Part shown: in pieces, positions 51,136 to 61,081 of the stretch
How positions within the stretch are numbered: the stretch's first letter is position 1
Layout: each line of letters starts with the position of its first letter
Origin: Salinicoccus sp. RF5
Lineage (GTDB): Bacteria; Bacillota; Bacilli; Staphylococcales; Salinicoccaceae
Length of the DNA stretch: 64,000 nt
Reading direction: 5' to 3'
NCBI RefSeq assembly: GCF_020786625.1
Contig: NZ_JAJGRC010000001.1
Span: forward strand, 682,001-746,000
Program-made: the position numbers and the translations under genes
Notes under the pieces: model-generated
What the model was told of the DNA's origin: nothing
Seen by the model: only the letters and a program-made list of their open reading frames with translations
Databases searched by the model: none

Positions 51136-52065
51136 CTATTTTTGCTTCTCAGCAATTCTCAACTTTGCACTGCGCGCACGTGGATTGCCTTCTATTGCCG
51201 TATCGTCTGCAACAATCGGCTTCTTGTTGACCCGCTTCAGGATGGGCTCGTAGGCTTCGGGAATGATCGGCATGTTACGCGGGAGCTCGGGCCCGGATTC
51301 ATATTCCACAAACATCTGCTTGCATATCCGGTCTTCCAGGGAATGGAAAGTTATTACGGATACCCTCCCCTTCCTGTTCAGCAGATCGATCGCCTGTTCG
51401 AGCGACCGCTCGAATACTCCCAGCTCATCGTTCACTGCAATTCTCAGTGCCTGGAACACGCGCTTGGCAGGATGCCCGCCCGTCCTTCTGAATTTATGCG
51501 GAATCTGCGACTTTATGATTTCCGTAAGCTCAGTGGTCGTTTCTATCGGTTTCTCCTTGCGGACACGCTCGATTTCCCTTGCAATCTTTTTCGAGAACTT
51601 CTCTTCGCCGTATCTGAAGAAGATGCCCACCAGCTGCTCGTAAGTGTATGTATTCACGATTTCATGGGCATCGAGGGACTGGCTCTGGTCCATCCTCATG
51701 TCGAGTCTGGCTTCCTTCGAATGGCTGAAGCCCCTTTCCGTCATATCCAGCTGTGGACTGGATACGCCCAAATCGTATAGTATGCCATCCACTCCCGTGA
51801 TCCCCCGGCTGGACAGTTCTTCCTTTAGGTGTTCAAAGTTGGAATGTATAAGCGTGAGGTTCCCGATGCCTTCAAATCTCTCCTGCGCGTTCTGTATCGC
51901 CCAACTATCCTGATCAAATGCGTACAGGTGTCCTGTTGTCAATTGTTCAAGGATATAGGCACTATGCCCTCCGCCACCGAGAGTGGCATCGACATAGATG
52001 CCGTCCGGACGGATATTAAGACCGTCCACTGTTTCTTCCAATAGAACGGTATCGTGCCTGAACAT
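51136..52065 (-). CDS. rsmH: 16S rRNA m4C1402 N4-methyltransferase RsmH (MraW)
   Basis: SAM-dependent methylation of C1402 in 16S r[15 protein letters not shown] (about 26-37) is the SAM-binding motif, [12 protein letters not shown] is the family block, and the C-terminal HSLEDRICK is present. Length 309 (S. aureus 311). The ATG lies 11 bases after mraZ, in the canonical mraZ-rsmH-ftsL-pbp order. Confidence 0.98.
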   Translation of the reverse strand: MFRHDTVLLEETVDGLNIRPDGIYVDATLGGGGHSAYILEQLTTGHLYAFDQDSWAIQNAQERFEGIGNLTLIHSNFEHLKEELSSRGITGVDGILYDLGVSSPQLDMTERGFSHSKEARLDMRMDQSQSLDAHEIVNTYTYEQLVGIFFRYGEEKFSKKIAREIERVRKEKPIETTTELTEIIKSQIPHKFRRTGGHPAKRVFQALRIAVNDELGVFERSLEQAIDLLNRKGRVSVITFHSLEDRICKQMFVEYESGPELPRNMPIIPEAYEPILKRVNKKPIVADDTAIEGNPRARSAKLRIAEKQK

Positions 52066-52076
52066 ATCCTCACATC

Positions 52077-52508
52077 CTATAAGTCAAAGTCAATTAGTTC
52101 TTCTGCTATGTCTTCATAATGGGATTCCGATTCCTCGTAGAAGGAGTCCCATTTCTCTGTGCTCCATATTTCAATCCTGTGGGAGACCCCGATGACCGTA
52201 CATTCCTTGGTCAGATCGGCGTACTCTCTTAAGTTCGTTGGAATATTGATTCTGCCCTGCTTGTCCACTTCGACTTCGGTTGCCCCGGAAAAGAACATCC
52301 TCATGAACTTTCTGGCGTCCTTTTTCGTCAGTGGCAGAGCACTCATCCGCTTTTCTATCTGCGCCCATTCCTCCAATGTGTATCCGAATAGGCACTGATC
52401 AAGGCCCCGGGTGATGATGAACTGGCCATTCAGGTCATCCCTGAACTTGCTCGGGACGATCAGGCGCCCCTTTGCATCAAGCTGATGCTTGAATTCTCCC
52501 ATGAACAT
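52077..52508 (-). CDS. mraZ: Transcriptional regulator MraZ
   Basis: DNA-binding SpoVT/AbrB-type protein forming rings that bind repeats upstream of mraZ and repress the dcw operon in several species. Two AbrB-like halves are visible: [16 protein letters not shown] near the N terminus and [15 protein letters not shown] in the middle. Length 143, exactly the family norm. ATG at 52508, five bases behind GAGGTG; the open frame upstream to 52541 crosses the operator. First gene of the dcw operon. Confidence 0.97.
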   Translation of the reverse strand: MFMGEFKHQLDAKGRLIVPSKFRDDLNGQFIITRGLDQCLFGYTLEEWAQIEKRMSALPLTKKDARKFMRMFFSGATEVEVDKQGRINIPTNLREYADLTKECTVIGVSHRIEIWSTEKWDSFYEESESHYEDIAEELIDFDL

Positions 52509-52534
52509 CAAATCACCTCGCCTATACAAATAAT

Positions 52535-52569
52535 TTACCACATCTCCCCACTCTGTACCACAAATTATA
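52535..52569 (-). promoter_or_regulatory. Putative mraZ promoter with MraZ-box-like direct repeats
   Basis: On the minus strand a TATAAT (52564-52569) is followed directly by three GTGG repeats whose starts are exactly ten bases apart (complements at 52558-52561, 52548-52551 and 52538-52541). MraZ proteins are known to bind short G-rich direct repeats with about ten-base periodicity near their own promoter. The -35 region (GTAATT or TAATTA) is weak. Confidence 0.65.
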
Positions 52570-52602
52570 TGCTATCCAGTGAATTTAATTACCAGAACAG
52601 AA

Positions 52603-52639
52603 AAAAGACAGCTTTCATATCCAATGAAAGCTGTCTTTC
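52603..52639 (-). terminator. Terminator after bshC
   Basis: Stem AAAGACAGCTTTCAT/ATGAAAGCTGTCTTT with a short loop followed by TTTTT on the minus strand, two bases past the bshC stop. It isolates bshC from the mraZ promoter. Confidence 0.92.
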
Positions 52640-52641
52640 GG

Positions 52642-54219
52642 CTAGACGCCCTTGATGATGGTGAGCTGTGTTGTATAGGACAGGGTGGAAGGGTCGATTC
52701 CAGGGAACATCCATGGGTGGTAGATGCGCTCCTGCAGGCTGCCGCCCGGCAGGATCCTTTCAGCCACCTCTTCCAGGTCATTCAGCTGGTGGCGGAGCGT
52801 CCGTCTGACTTCCAGCTGATACCTCCGTTTCAGGTAGTCGAACTGTTTCCGGTGGGCTTTCAGGTTGGCTTCGATCAGGTGGCGGTGGGTGCGTTCGGAT
52901 GCCGCCCCCACTGCATCATAGTCGCTTTCAAGCCTTGCCTGCATATCATCCACTTCCTTCAGGAAGGAGGCGTCGGTCGCATCATCGAGCAGTTCTTTCT
53001 TTTTCCGTTCCACATCCTCATGAAGACGATGGGAGACTTCAAGTTCGTATTTGTCCATGAGTTTGCGCAGACGCATGTCTTCATGGATGATCTCCATACG
53101 CTTCACCACAATCGGCATCGGCACCTCCATCTTCCTGAAGGCTTCATGGAGCTCGCCCCAATACTTCACCTCAGCCCCGCCACCGGCAAAGATGAGTGTA
53201 TTGAAGACCATCTCCTGCATGAGCGGGCGTGTAACGACATTGTTGCTGAATGTCTCCGGTGACTCCTCAAGCCTTGCAAGCAGTTCGTCCTTGGAAACCA
53301 CTCCCTTGTCGGTGGCGTATCCGTCCGCGTCGTACACCAGCAGCGTCCTGTTCTCCTCGGAACCTGTAAATAGGTGAACATTCGTATCCGTCTCGATCAT
53401 CGGAGCCAGGCTGCATGCGGCACCGAAAGCCGCCTGGCCGCTCCTGAACGCCTGGTCGATCTCATCATGACGCTCCAGCATCTCCTTGAACATCGGGACT
53501 TCAAGTCTGCGGACTGCACTGCTGTGGGCATTAAAGATGATCAGCCCCTCTTCGCTGAATACATCGTGGACAAGAGCATGGAAAAGTTCAGTCCAATATT
53601 CATGGGTCTCGATCATCTCCATGATGGCCGCTTTCCTGCTCCTCAAAAATCCAGAATCCCCACATTCCTCGACGACTGCATCGAGGGTGGCCTTCATATC
53701 CCCACGGTCATACTTATAGAATCCTAGGCTCATCGGCACTGTCAGGTTCGGCTTGTAGGCAATCTTCCTGCGCCTCCTGTGTGCCTGGTCGTAGACATGG
53801 GTGTGGTTCACTTCGTCAAAATCATGGTCCTCCCCCGCTATCCAGAATACGGGCACTGCTTCATAGCCGTGGCCCTCCCTGACTTCTTCCGCCATTACGA
53901 GGAGCGTGATGATCTTGTGCACGATGTAGCTCGGACTCATGAACAGGCCGGCCTGCTGGCCGCCGATGACGACACGGTTGCCCTGCCTGAGCCTCTCCAG
54001 GTTCTCGCGTTGCGCCCCACTCAGTCCGTAGCCCGCCATTTCCTCCTCGATGATATCGGCAAGTGCCTCAGTATGGGGGTGGGCGGGCCTTTCCCATACC
54101 TTTTTCAGACTCTCCGCGTCATAGGAGAGGTCTTCATAGAATGAGTGCACGTCCTGTTCCCTGCCATTAAATCGTTGTGTAAATTCATCCTGTGCGAAAT
54201 CCAAACATTCAATTTCCAT
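52642..54219 (-). CDS. bshC: Putative cysteine ligase BshC (bacillithiol biosynthesis)
   Basis: Proposed to add cysteine to GlcN-malate in the last step of bacillithiol synthesis, the low-molecular-weight thiol of many Firmicutes. The 525-residue product matches the YllA/BshC family: a Rossmann-like core with GGQQAGLFMSPSY and FWIAGEDHDFDEVNH, a C-terminal coiled-coil arm (about 380-470), and a conserved end with ERIYHPWMF. ATG behind AAGGAG. Adjacent to mraZ as in staphylococci. bshA and bshB are not in the window. Confidence 0.95.
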   Translation of the reverse strand: MEIECLDFAQDEFTQRFNGREQDVHSFYEDLSYDAESLKKVWERPAHPHTEALADIIEEEMAGYGLSGAQRENLERLRQGNRVVIGGQQAGLFMSPSYIVHKIITLLVMAEEVREGHGYEAVPVFWIAGEDHDFDEVNHTHVYDQAHRRRRKIAYKPNLTVPMSLGFYKYDRGDMKATLDAVVEECGDSGFLRSRKAAIMEMIETHEYWTELFHALVHDVFSEEGLIIFNAHSSAVRRLEVPMFKEMLERHDEIDQAFRSGQAAFGAACSLAPMIETDTNVHLFTGSEENRTLLVYDADGYATDKGVVSKDELLARLEESPETFSNNVVTRPLMQEMVFNTLIFAGGGAEVKYWGELHEAFRKMEVPMPIVVKRMEIIHEDMRLRKLMDKYELEVSHRLHEDVERKKKELLDDATDASFLKEVDDMQARLESDYDAVGAASERTHRHLIEANLKAHRKQFDYLKRRYQLEVRRTLRHQLNDLEEVAERILPGGSLQERIYHPWMFPGIDPSTLSYTTQLTIIKGV

Positions 54220-54252
54220 AATTCGTCTCCTTCTTCGGGGGTATTAAGTTAA

Positions 54253-54281
54253 ATTATAAATATTATAGGCATATAAAACAA
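54253..54281 (-). promoter_or_regulatory. Sigma-A promoter of bshC
   Basis: TTGTTT (54276-54281) and TATAAT (54253-54258) on the minus strand with a 17-base spacer, in the divergent gap upstream of bshC. Confidence 0.7.
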
Positions 54282-54311
54282 TTGAACGGTTTTGAAGATG
54301 TATACTATAAT
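54282..54311 (+). promoter_or_regulatory. Sigma-A promoter of the GNAT acetyltransferase gene
   Basis: TTGAAC (54282-54287) and TATAAT (54306-54311) with an 18-base spacer on the plus strand, 21 bases before the start codon. It abuts the bshC -35 box back to back. Confidence 0.65.
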
Positions 54312-54332
54312 GAAATCAAAGGAGAGAGGAAA

Positions 54333-54797
54333 ATGTCAGAAGTTAAGCATCTAGCAATCAATTACAAGACAGCAGAAGATTTCAAGAAGTTCCGTGAGTA
54401 TGGCGCCCAGGAGCTCCAGATGGTCAAGGAACTCGAAGGCAACATGATCGACGCCAATATGGATTCCCCATTCTACGGCATCTATGTCGGCGATACGCTG
54501 GCCGCACGCATGTGCCTCTACCGCAGGGAGGATGAACATGCACCGATCTTCGATCCTCCGCATGACTATATGGTCATCTGGAAGCTTGAAGTCCTTGAAA
54601 AATACAGGGGACGCGGCTTCGGCAGCAAGCTGATCGACTATGCCAAAAGCTACGGCATCCCGATCAAGGCGATCAGCCGGCAGAACTCCCGCGGATTCTT
54701 CGAGAGCCATGGCTTTGAGCCGCTGAAATACGACATCGAACGCGATATGTCCGAAGATCCGCTTATCTGGTATCCGGAAGGCTATGTACTCAACTAG
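54333..54797 (+). CDS. ylbP: GNAT-family N-acetyltransferase (YlbP-like)
   Basis: A 154-residue GNAT-fold protein starting MSEVKHLAINYKT. The acetyl-CoA-binding motif A is visible in LEKYRGRGFGSKLIDYAK (R-G-x-G-x-G/S type), and SRQNSRGFFESHGFEPL follows. Similar genes next to the bshC/rpmF region in Bacillales are called YlbP; the acetyl acceptor is unknown. ATG at 54333 behind AAAGGAGAG; the upstream part of the open frame overlaps the promoter. Confidence 0.85.
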   Translation: MSEVKHLAINYKTAEDFKKFREYGAQELQMVKELEGNMIDANMDSPFYGIYVGDTLAARMCLYRREDEHAPIFDPPHDYMVIWKLEVLEKYRGRGFGSKLIDYAKSYGIPIKAISRQNSRGFFESHGFEPLKYDIERDMSEDPLIWYPEGYVLN

Positions 54798-54816
54798 ACC
54801 AATCATCCATAAAATA

Positions 54817-54854
54817 AAAAAGTCGCTGGTGGACTCGTTCCACCAGCGACTTTT
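54817..54854. terminator. Bidirectional terminator between ylbP and rpmF
   Basis: Stem AAAAGTCGCTGGTGGA/TCCACCAGCGACTTTT around a five-base loop, with A-run and T-run on either side, between convergent genes. Confidence 0.93.
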
Positions 54855-54867
54855 ATGATCGCATCAA

Positions 54868-55041
54868 TTAGTTTGCTGCGACATCTTCACCTTTATAGCT
54901 GCCGCATTCTTTACATACACGGTGGGAAAGTTTCATTTCTCCACAGTTTGGGCATTCCACCATACCAGGCACTGAAAGTTTCAGGTGCGTACGGCGTTTT
55001 CTTTTGCGTGTAATTGAGGTTCTTCTTTTTGGTACTGCCAT
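54868..55041 (-). CDS. rpmF: 50S ribosomal protein L32
   Basis: A 57-residue zinc-type L32, too short for a standard 60-residue cut-off. It begins [17 protein letters not shown] and has two CxxC pairs, CPNC and CKEC, that bind zinc. All four cysteines are present, so it is the zinc-containing (C+) form. ATG at 55041 behind GGAGG, immediately after yceD, the conserved yceD-rpmF pair. Confidence 0.97.
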   Translation of the reverse strand: MAVPKRRTSITRKRKRRTHLKLSVPGMVECPNCGEMKLSHRVCKECGSYKGEDVAAN

Positions 55042-55043
55042 GT

Positions 55044-55559
55044 CTATTCCTCCTTATTCTCACTGTCGTCTAGCAGCGATTTCAACTTTGCCAGTCTCGG
55101 ATCCACGTCCTCTTCCTCCTGCGTCAACTCTTCTTCCGTCATGACGGACCATTCCTTGCCGCCGGTCAGCGCCTCATCACTCTTCGTGATGACGAATGGG
55201 ATATTGACCACAATCAGTTCACGGACAACGGGCTCCAGATCCAAAGTGTGGGTCACTGGATGAACATTTTCAGCCAGTTCGTCGTCTTCGCCCGCCTCTT
55301 CATCGAATATTTCTTTCGATTCGATGTGAAGGGGTACTTCTATATCTTCAGAAGTACGGCTATCGAGCATATTAACCACTGTATCTATCGTAAGATCGAC
55401 CGAAATCTGTCGATTCCGGACATGGATTTCTCCCTCTACAGAAGTTTCCTCGATGGAGGTTACATCCTTGCGGTCTGTGATCTCTCCGAACTGGACCTTT
55501 TCATTTACAGCGATTGATTCCTGATTAAACTTTTTAAGCTGTGTTAATGACCATCTCAT
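55044..55559 (-). CDS. yceD: YceD/DUF177 family protein (YlbN)
   Basis: A 171-residue acidic protein of the DUF177 family, implicated in 23S rRNA accumulation or processing by homology to E. coli YceD; the biochemical role is unsettled. The N terminus [13 protein letters not shown] and the central beta-rich region are typical. The C terminus [12 protein letters not shown] is the conserved end of the family. It overlaps none of its neighbours and is cotranscribed with rpmF from a near-consensus promoter. Confidence 0.9.
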   Translation of the reverse strand: MRWSLTQLKKFNQESIAVNEKVQFGEITDRKDVTSIEETSVEGEIHVRNRQISVDLTIDTVVNMLDSRTSEDIEVPLHIESKEIFDEEAGEDDELAENVHPVTHTLDLEPVVRELIVVNIPFVITKSDEALTGGKEWSVMTEEELTQEEEDVDPRLAKLKSLLDDSENKEE

Positions 55560-55589
55560 ATAGTTTCACCTCTTATGAGCACAAAAAAC

Positions 55590-55618
55590 ATTGTACCTTC
55601 AACAAGGTTTTCTGTCAA
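55590..55618 (-). promoter_or_regulatory. Sigma-A promoter of yceD-rpmF
   Basis: Consensus TTGACA (55613-55618) and TACAAT (55590-55595) on the minus strand with a 17-base spacer. This is the best promoter match in the window, as expected for a ribosomal protein gene. Confidence 0.88.
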
Positions 55619-55693
55619 GTTTTTTTCTTAACACCATGCATTATTCTGCAGGAGATTTCTGTTACAATATCATTGAATAGAAAGGAGCCGTTA

Positions 55694-57849
<2,156 letters not shown>

Positions 57850-57910
57850 GGCGAACCCACTTTCTTTCCTTTCACGGTTGGTTTAAAATGATGGATGGGA
57901 GTTGATAAGC

Positions 57911-58282
57911 ATGCAAAAATTCATCACGCTCGGAGAAGGGCACGGCGACCTGTTCGAACTGGAGGCGCTGATCGGACACAACGCTTCAAGGATAGACAGG
58001 GGCATATTCCTGCATACAAAGGACGGGCCATCCACCTTTATACTGATCATGTCACCGGTACGCGGCAATTTTCAAGCCATATACACTATTTACCAGGGCG
58101 TCCTCTACAAAGAAGGCACGGGACGGAAATACACCCTGATCCAGGAATGGTGCAAAGCCGCGGACATACCTGTAGTCGAATTCTCTACACGCGACCCGGA
58201 GGATTTCTACGAAAGAGAGCAGTTCTACCAGTACATAACGGGCGTGCTGCGCCTGAACCATCTCATACCGCCGATGACCTGA
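57911..58282 (+). CDS. Conserved hypothetical protein (YlbA-like, possibly DUF7147)
   Basis: A 123-residue cytoplasmic protein with no transmembrane helix. It begins MQKFITLGEGHGDLFELEAL, contains LHTKDGPSTFILIM and ends RLNHLIPPMT. It resembles a small family found beside rsmD and ylbG in Bacillales, which I recall as YlbA/DUF7147; some staphylococcal copies are labelled methylthioribose kinase without support in the sequence. ATG at 57911 is behind GGGAG; TTG at 57902 is possible. A weak promoter (TTTCTT, 17 bases, TAAAAT) ends at 57889. Function unknown. Confidence 0.75.
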   Translation: MQKFITLGEGHGDLFELEALIGHNASRIDRGIFLHTKDGPSTFILIMSPVRGNFQAIYTIYQGVLYKEGTGRKYTLIQEWCKAADIPVVEFSTRDPEDFYEREQFYQYITGVLRLNHLIPPMT

Positions 58283-58284
58283 GG

Positions 58285-58548
58285 TCAGATGACGCGGTAG
58301 TCCTTCGGCTCGAAATTCTCGGTGCCGTACTCCCTCTTGATATTCGGATATTCCGAAACGAGCACATCATTGACATACTTCAGCCCATTCAGCGCTTCGA
58401 TGGTTTGAGGGAGGTCCGATTCGTATATATATAGTAATAAGTACTTCTTTTCCTTATTGACGTATATGAGGTGGCCGTAGCGTTTCAATTGTCGTATGAA
58501 TTTATTTTGTTTAAAATAAATGTATATGCCAATGCGTTTCTCAAGCAT
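58285..58548 (-). CDS. ylbG: YlbG family protein (DUF2129)
   Basis: An 87-residue protein of the widely conserved Firmicute YlbG family. The core is visible as GIYIYFKQNKFIRQL, and VNKEKKYLLLYIYE follows. No catalytic residues are known and the function is unassigned. Its stop lies two bases from the convergent gene at 57911-58282, without a clear terminator between them. Confidence 0.9.
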   Translation of the reverse strand: MLEKRIGIYIYFKQNKFIRQLKRYGHLIYVNKEKKYLLLYIYESDLPQTIEALNGLKYVNDVLVSEYPNIKREYGTENFEPKDYRVI

Positions 58549-58636
58549 ATTACCCCACCTTATATAATTTTATAGAGTTATGATACCATGGAAATGGGAA
58601 GTTTTAAATGAAACTATAATTGGAGGCAGACTAACT

Positions 58637-59557
58637 ATGAAAAAGTGTACTAAAACCCTTTTGACCGCAATCGGCGTCACAGGCGGACTGATCGGCGGAC
58701 TGTGGGTCGGCACGAAGGTCACATCAGAGCCTGCGATCAGGGACATCAAACCCTACTTCAGGCACCGCTCTCCGTATATCTTCGCCCACCGCGGCGGTAT
58801 GGGGCTCGCCCCGGAGCATACGGCAGCGGCATTCGACAAGGCAGGCAGGTTCGATGTGGACGGATTCGAAATCGACATCCGCATGACGAAGGACGAGGAA
58901 ATCGTCGTATTCCATGATGCCTATGTCGACCGTACATCCAACGGTGCCGGCCGCGTCAGTGACATGACCCTTGCTGAACTCAGGGAACTCGACTTCGGCT
59001 ACCACTTCCGGGACGCGGAAGGCAGCCATCCCTACAGGGGATCGGAAGATGCGAAGATCATGACGCTTCGGGAACTTCTCGAGAAGTACCCGGACAAGCT
59101 CATCAACATCGACATAAAGGATGATCCCAATTCATATGAGGGCAGCCTCATTCCAAGCCTCCTCTATCGTCTGATTGATGAACTCGGTGTGGAGGACCGT
59201 GTCCTCGTCACAAGCTTCTATGATTCACAGATCGACCGCTTCCACCTCTACTCCGGAGAGGATATCGCACTTGGGGCGGGAGAGGATCAGGTCAGGAATG
59301 CCTACATCGCATACGCATCCGGGTTCAAGCATATGTTCAGCCCGAAAGCAGACACTTTCCAGATTCCGCCAAGATATAATAATATCCCTCTCGACAAGGA
59401 AGGCTTCATCGATTACCTGCAGAGTCTGAACGTGGCAGTCGGATATTGGGTGATCAACGAAATGGATGAGATGGATGAACTGATCCAGAAAGGTGCACAT
59501 ACGATCGTCACCGATTATCCTGACATCAGCCATCACCTGATGAAGGAACGCTATTAG
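58637..59557 (+). CDS. Glycerophosphodiester phosphodiesterase with N-terminal membrane segment
   Basis: Hydrolyses glycerophosphodiesters to glycerol-3-phosphate and an alcohol. Residues about 7-27 are a hydrophobic signal or anchor segment (LLTAIGVTGGLIGGLWVG) without a lipobox. The GDPD domain begins FAHRGGMGLAPEHT with the catalytic His-Arg and Glu, then EIDIRMTKDEE and VFHDAYVDRTSNG with the second His. ATG at 58637, ten bases behind TTGGAGG. Length 306. Likely at the outer membrane face or secreted; staphylococcal GlpQ is similar. Confidence 0.92.
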   Translation: MKKCTKTLLTAIGVTGGLIGGLWVGTKVTSEPAIRDIKPYFRHRSPYIFAHRGGMGLAPEHTAAAFDKAGRFDVDGFEIDIRMTKDEEIVVFHDAYVDRTSNGAGRVSDMTLAELRELDFGYHFRDAEGSHPYRGSEDAKIMTLRELLEKYPDKLINIDIKDDPNSYEGSLIPSLLYRLIDELGVEDRVLVTSFYDSQIDRFHLYSGEDIALGAGEDQVRNAYIAYASGFKHMFSPKADTFQIPPRYNNIPLDKEGFIDYLQSLNVAVGYWVINEMDEMDELIQKGAHTIVTDYPDISHHLMKERY

Positions 59558-59564
59558 AAATAAA

Positions 59565-59608
59565 GAAAAGGTTCCCGCTCCATTATATAATGGAGCGGGA
59601 ACCTTTTT
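59565..59608. terminator. Bidirectional terminator between the GDPD gene and ricF
   Basis: Stem AAAAGGTTCCCGCTCCATTA/TAATGGAGCGGGAACCTTTT, nearly continuous, with A-run and T-run flanks, between convergent genes. Confidence 0.93.
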
Positions 59609-59610
59609 CT

Positions 59611-60057
59611 TCAGCCTGCGGACTGACAGCCGCAGCTGCCACCGGTAGCACAGCCGCCGGAATCCGAGGATACCGAGAAGAACGGATTGCTGCTGACGAC
59701 GTTGACATGGCTGCTGACGCTGATGCTGACATGGTAGAGCACCTCATCCAGCATTTCCTGCAGCTGGTATTCGGCCCTTCTGTATTCCATGATGACAGGA
59801 TGCATGTCGAGCTTCTTCTTGAACTGATTGATCTCCCGCCGCTTGGTGCTGAAATCGGGGTGATATTTCCCGAAACGCTGCACCTCTTCAAAATCCATCT
59901 TCAGCCGTGTGAATTGATCTATGAGTCCAGCCACTTCCTCATCCTGTTCAAGGAGTGTCCGGTATTTGCAATAATGCCTGTAGACTTCAGTCTGCCTTAT
60001 CTTTTCATTTAGGGCATCGATCTGATCTAGAATTTCCAATTCTGTTTCTGTCACCAT
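59611..60057 (-). CDS. ricF: RicF (YlbF), Ric-complex/RNase Y specificity subunit
   Basis: Member of the YlbF/YmcA family. In B. subtilis RicF with RicA and RicT forms an Fe-S complex that steers RNase Y and affects competence, biofilm and operon mRNA maturation. Most of the 148 residues are helical (about 1-115). The C-terminal tail carries cysteines in the pattern CATGGSCGC, consistent with the cluster ligands of this subfamily. ATG at 60057 is six bases behind AGAGGTG. RicA and RicT genes are not in the window. Confidence 0.92.
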   Translation of the reverse strand: MVTETELEILDQIDALNEKIRQTEVYRHYCKYRTLLEQDEEVAGLIDQFTRLKMDFEEVQRFGKYHPDFSTKRREINQFKKKLDMHPVIMEYRRAEYQLQEMLDEVLYHVSISVSSHVNVVSSNPFFSVSSDSGGCATGGSCGCQSAG

Positions 60058-60133
60058 ATGCAACACCTCTCGTTTCATAGTATCACATGGATGCACATTT
60101 CATCCACCGGCATTTCCCGTTCTCAAATACTAT

Positions 60134-60162
60134 TTGCAACTGTGGAAGGAATAGATTAAAAT
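60134..60162 (+). promoter_or_regulatory. Sigma-A promoter of yugN
   Basis: TTGCAA (60134-60139) and TAAAAT (60157-60162) with a 17-base spacer on the plus strand, 35 bases upstream of the yugN start. Confidence 0.7.
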
Positions 60163-60197
60163 TAAAGTAATGGAAAAATGCTTAGGGAGGAAATTTC

Positions 60198-60557
60198 ATG
60201 GTTTTCGAAAACTCTACTCTTGAGACGATGCTCGTGTCTCAGGATATACTGCAAGATGTAATGAACAAGAACGGATTGGTCCTCGGTGGCTCATGGGACT
60301 ATGAGAGGATGACCTTCGACTTTAAATATGAAATACCTGAAGGCGTCTACTACCTGCGTGTGCCTGGCTACGCTGTCGAAGGTGATGTGGGTGCAAAAAA
60401 TGCCATCATTCAGCTGATGGATCCCTACATGGGCAAACACTACTATCCGACAGGCATCGAGTATGGAAGCGATGAACACTTCCCTGAACGTATTGTCGAT
60501 CATGCTGTAAAGAAGATCAGAGCAGTTGCCCAGGATCTGAAGGCGCTGACCAGCTAG
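60198..60557 (+). CDS. yugN: YugN-like family protein
   Basis: A 119-residue protein of the YugN-like family; function unknown. Visible features are GSWDYERMTFDFKY, YYLRVPGYAVEG and HYYPTGIEYG, with no membrane segment. ATG behind TTAGGGAGG. It is a single-gene unit flanked by its own promoter and a strong terminator, next to ricF and the cytochrome oxidase assembly genes. Confidence 0.88.
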   Translation: MVFENSTLETMLVSQDILQDVMNKNGLVLGGSWDYERMTFDFKYEIPEGVYYLRVPGYAVEGDVGAKNAIIQLMDPYMGKHYYPTGIEYGSDEHFPERIVDHAVKKIRAVAQDLKALTS

Positions 60558-60562
60558 ATGAC

Positions 60563-60599
60563 CAAAAAAAGAGCGGCTCAATTGAGCCGCTCTTTTTTT
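60563..60599. terminator. Bidirectional terminator between yugN and ctaM
   Basis: Perfect palindrome AAAAAAAGAGCGGCTCAA/TTGAGCCGCTCTTTTTTT, with long A and T runs on both sides, between convergent genes. Confidence 0.94.
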
Positions 60600-60604
60600 G
60601 GTTC

Positions 60605-61060
60605 CTATCCCTGCAGGATCGCTTTGATCAATGATGTGGTTTCTCCGCCCGGGTACAGGACATAGAGCAGGACGTAGACCATCACGCCTGTAATCGCCGT
60701 AGCAAACCATATCGTCGATGCCCAGGGCGCTATTTTCCTATGCCTGGCAAGCTTCTCCTTCAGCCCTAGGTAGACCTGGACGCCACCGAGGACGCCGCCG
60801 GTCGTAGCCAATATGATGTGGAAGATCAGAAATACCGTATAATATGGCACCAGTGCATCCGGCCCACCGAAGGCCGTGTTGCCTATGAACACTGTCCTCG
60901 AAGAATAGATGATGAAGAATATCAGGGCACTGAGTGCCGCAAGCATCATCATCTTCCGATGGACTTCAACCTGGCCATTCTTCACTTTGGCGATTCCGAT
61001 TGCCATGAATATTGCACTGATCACGATGAACAATGTACTGAGGGTCGGTAAAATATGCAC
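60605..61060 (-). CDS. ctaM: DUF420 membrane protein CtaM (YozB-like), oxidase maturation factor
   Basis: A 151-residue protein with four hydrophobic helices (about 5-22, 38-56, 73-95, 113-137) and conserved His residues in EVHRKMMM and FHIILATTGG. The DUF420 protein CtaM of S. aureus is required for activity of the aa3-type oxidase. The start is GTG at 61060, nine bases behind AGGAG. It follows ctaG by 21 bases, and both probably serve the adjacent cta oxidase. Confidence 0.9.
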   Translation of the reverse strand: MHILPTLSTLFIVISAIFMAIGIAKVKNGQVEVHRKMMMLAALSALIFFIIYSSRTVFIGNTAFGGPDALVPYYTVFLIFHIILATTGGVLGGVQVYLGLKEKLARHRKIAPWASTIWFATAITGVMVYVLLYVLYPGGETTSLIKAILQG

Positions 61061-61081
61061 AGTGGGATTCTCCTAACTACA

